A stretch of DNA of 6,587 nt, from the NCBI GenBank assembly GCA_938038825.1, contig CALHST010000376.1, positions 1 through 6,587 on the forward strand. The letters are read 5' to 3'. Positions 5,397 through 6,587 of the stretch are shown one piece after another (the first letter of the stretch is position 1; each line of letters starts with the position of its first letter). Below the pieces are notes generated by a model. The model was not told the origin of the DNA. It ran no database searches and saw only the letters and a list, made by a program, of their open reading frames with translations. The translations under genes were made by a program, and so were the position numbers. The stretch comes from an uncultured Paracoccaceae bacterium. Its GTDB lineage: Bacteria > Pseudomonadota > Alphaproteobacteria > Rhodobacterales > Rhodobacteraceae.

Positions 5397-6323
5397 ATGA
5401 TCCTTGTTGGCGGTGAAAATCTGATTGATTTCGTTCAAGACGCGGGGGCCGACGGCCTGCCGCGTTACGTGGCGAATCCGGGTGGGTCCCCTTATAATGT
5501 TGCTATGGCGTTGGGACGTCAGGAGATCCCCGTTGGATATCTTACGCCGATTTCGACGGATTCGCTGGGCGATTTGCTGGCCGGTCGATTGCAGGATGAT
5601 GGGGTGCAGATTTTGGCCCCGCGTGTGCCCCACCCCTCATCTTTGGCTGTGGTCTCTTTGAGCGATGGGGTTCCGACCTATGGCTTTTACCGCGAAAACA
5701 CGGCGGAACGGCAAGTCTTTGACGGCAGCCTTATGGCGCCAGACGACAGTTTGGGCGTGCATGTCGGGTCTTTGGGGTTGGCCGACGGCGCAGATGCAAA
5801 AGTTTGGGAGGCATTCTTTCTGGCCCAAAAAAGCGCAGGGCGTTTCACATCGCTTGATCCCAATGTGCGGGCGGCCTTTATCACAGATCGCAAAGACTAC
5901 CTTGTGCGGATCGAACGCATGGCAGCCGCCGCAGATCTTTTGAAGCTCAGCGATGAAGACCTGGAATGGATGTATCCAGACATGTCGCAATCAGACGGGA
6001 TCGCCCGGATGCATGCACTCAATCCATCAGGTCTGAGCGTACTGACCAAAGGCAGTGACGGCGCAGAGGGTTATCTGGGAGATCAGATTGTTTCTGTCCC
6101 CGCCGGCGTGGCAGATCCTTTTATGGATACCGTTGGGGCGGGCGACACGTTCCATGGCACCTTAATCGCGCAGCTCTATCAAAGAAATTGCTTGGCCAGC
6201 ACAAAGATCGCAGCCTTAACGAAAGACGACCTGTCGCACCTTTTGACCACGGCCGCCAAAGCCGCAGCCATCAACTGTTCGCGCAGCGGCTGTCAGCCCC
6301 CAACCCGCGCGGATCTTGCCTAG
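5397..6323 (+). CDS. PfkB-family carbohydrate kinase, fructokinase-like
   Basis: A 308-residue cytoplasmic kinase of the ribokinase/PfkB fold, expected to transfer phosphate from ATP to a sugar hydroxyl; fructose is the best guess. The start is well fixed: an in-frame stop TAG lies at 5385 and ATG 5397 is the first start after it, with AGG at 5386-5388 as a modest ribosome site. Motifs in order: GGEN at 5-8 with D11 in the sugar-binding region, GGSPYNVAMALGR at 29-41, TDSLGD at 54-59, DPNVR at 154-158, KLSDEDLEW at 183-191, and the anion hole and catalytic base DTVGAGDTF at 244-252 (GAGD 247-250, D250). The ending NCSRSGCQPPTRADL is typical of fructokinases (CSR-G-PP). All key residues are present and the length is normal. 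The stop codon TAG (6321-6323) overlaps the left end of the inverted-repeat element, so the present 3' end was shaped by that insertion. No transporter or sugar operon is visible. Confidence 0.88.
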   Translation: MILVGGENLIDFVQDAGADGLPRYVANPGGSPYNVAMALGRQEIPVGYLTPISTDSLGDLLAGRLQDDGVQILAPRVPHPSSLAVVSLSDGVPTYGFYRENTAERQVFDGSLMAPDDSLGVHVGSLGLADGADAKVWEAFFLAQKSAGRFTSLDPNVRAAFITDRKDYLVRIERMAAAADLLKLSDEDLEWMYPDMSQSDGIARMHALNPSGLSVLTKGSDGAEGYLGDQIVSVPAGVADPFMDTVGAGDTFHGTLIAQLYQRNCLASTKIAALTKDDLSHLLTTAAKAAAINCSRSGCQPPTRADLA

Positions 6324-6353
6324 GGTCAGGACCCATTAATGCTGCCCCGTCAG
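6321..6353 (+). repeat. Left terminal inverted repeat
   Basis: Begins TAGGGTCAGGACCC and includes the 8-bp palindrome CATTAATG (6334-6341). GGGTC and GACCC inside it form a further small inverted pair around AG. Matches the right end except at 6346 versus 6562. Confidence 0.9.
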
Positions 6354-6449
6354 CTTACATTTCACGAAATGTCAGTGGTTTGGGACGCGCCGACCATAGT
6401 TATTCTACGGGCAAGCGGTCCACGCCGCTGAGATGAAGTGAAATGCAAG
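6354..6449. repeat. Internal inverted repeat, arm A of the element
   Basis: Bases 6354-6365 (CTTACATTTCAC) and 6438-6449 (GTGAAATGCAAG) are inverted copies with 11 of 12 matches. Inside, 6372-6378 and 6425-6431 pair with one G-U type position. A competing local hairpin ACATTTC/GAAATGT lies at 6357-6372. It fills the left half between the terminal repeats. Confidence 0.55.
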
Positions 6450-6457
6450 CCCTTCGG

Positions 6458-6555
6458 GTGCGGCGGATTTTGCCTGTGAACTGCGTTACATCTCTTTGAA
6501 AGAGAATGACTATTTCGGCAGAGATGTGCCTCGTCACAAACAAAATCTGCCGCAC
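6458..6555. repeat. Internal inverted repeat, arm B of the element
   Basis: Bases 6458-6479 (starting GTGCGGCGGATTTTG) pair with 6534-6555 at 19 of 22 positions; one of the three differences is a G-U type pair. Further in, ACATCTCT (6488-6495) pairs perfectly with AGAGATGT (6520-6527). A competing local palindrome TCTCTTTGAAAGAGA lies at 6491-6505. Arm B abuts the right terminal repeat, sharing base 6555. Confidence 0.65.
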
Positions 6556-6587
6556 TGACGGTGCAGCATTAATGGGTCCTGACCCTA
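6555..6587 (-). repeat. Right terminal inverted repeat, at the window edge
   Basis: Exact inverted copy of the left end over the outer 25 bases (6563-6587), then one mismatch (6562), then CTGACGG (6555-6561) matching CCGTCAG (6347-6353). The window ends on its last base. Confidence 0.9.

Larger units (their letters stand above)
6321..6587. mobile_element. MITE-like non-autonomous element with 33-bp terminal inverted repeats
   Basis: The last 267 bp are bounded by matching inverted ends at 6321-6353 and 6555-6587. The outer 25 bases are identical and the next 8 have one mismatch. There is no transposase frame inside. The outermost TA could be a duplicated target, leaving a 263-bp core beginning GGGTCAGG and ending CCTGACCC. 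Small size, long inverted ends and no coding capacity fit a miniature inverted-repeat element moved in trans. A TA duplication would suit some IS5-type or Tc/mariner-type transposases; this assignment is inference. The flanking base after 6587 is not visible, so the duplication cannot be confirmed. It lies directly at the kinase stop codon. Confidence 0.8.

Noticed and set aside
6188..6436. 82-codon plus-strand frame running from the kinase into the element
   Set aside because: Most of it is an alternate frame of the kinase. It crosses the element boundary and shows no transposase motif.
6321..6587. CRISPR array or integron-type recombination site at the right end
   Set aside because: The repeats are one inverted pair plus internal arms, not regularly spaced direct repeats, and no integrase or cas gene is visible.
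1..6587. Possible defence or other novel multi-gene system
   Set aside because: The genes are a sorting-tail pair, a nucleotidase, a chaperone, a tRNA and a sugar kinase, on different strands with terminators between. Nothing links them into one system.

Overview
The window looks like chromosome from an alphaproteobacterium, most likely Rhodobacteraceae (Roseobacter group). Three things point there: two adjacent secreted proteins end in VPLPA-type exosortase sorting tails, the tRNA-His has the alphaproteobacterial form (G1:U72, A73, no G-1:C73 pair), and the proteins and codon use fit this group. No database search was possible, so family names rest on motifs I can read.

Layout: (1) 1-167 is the 3' end of a gene for a VPLPA-CTERM protein. 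(2) 209-1195 is a second exported protein with an IPLPA-type tail, 41 bp downstream on the same strand, probably co-transcribed. (3) 1196-1565 is a 370-bp stretch with no credible gene but several inverted repeats. (4) 1566-3524 is cpdB, a Tat-exported 2',3'-cyclic-nucleotide 2'-phosphodiesterase/3'-nucleotidase, followed by a strong hairpin terminator. (5) 3686-5017 on the minus strand is tig (trigger factor), convergent with cpdB and with its own terminator. (6) 5184-5260 on the minus strand is tRNA-His(GTG), 166 bp upstream of tig. (7) 5397-6323 on the plus strand is a PfkB/fructokinase-like sugar kinase, divergent from the tRNA. (8) 6321-6587 is a compact 267-bp element with near-perfect 33-bp terminal inverted repeats. 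It has no transposase gene, begins inside the kinase stop codon and ends on the last base of the window.

Functionally, CpdB would recycle nucleotides in the periplasm. The two CTERM proteins would be sorted at the inner membrane and exported. Trigger factor handles nascent chains at the ribosome, and the kinase would phosphorylate a cytoplasmic sugar. I see no single pathway or defence system joining them. The most unusual object is the terminal element: a MITE-like, transposase-free inverted-repeat element whose interior can fold into two further arms, and whose insertion apparently rebuilt a stop codon.
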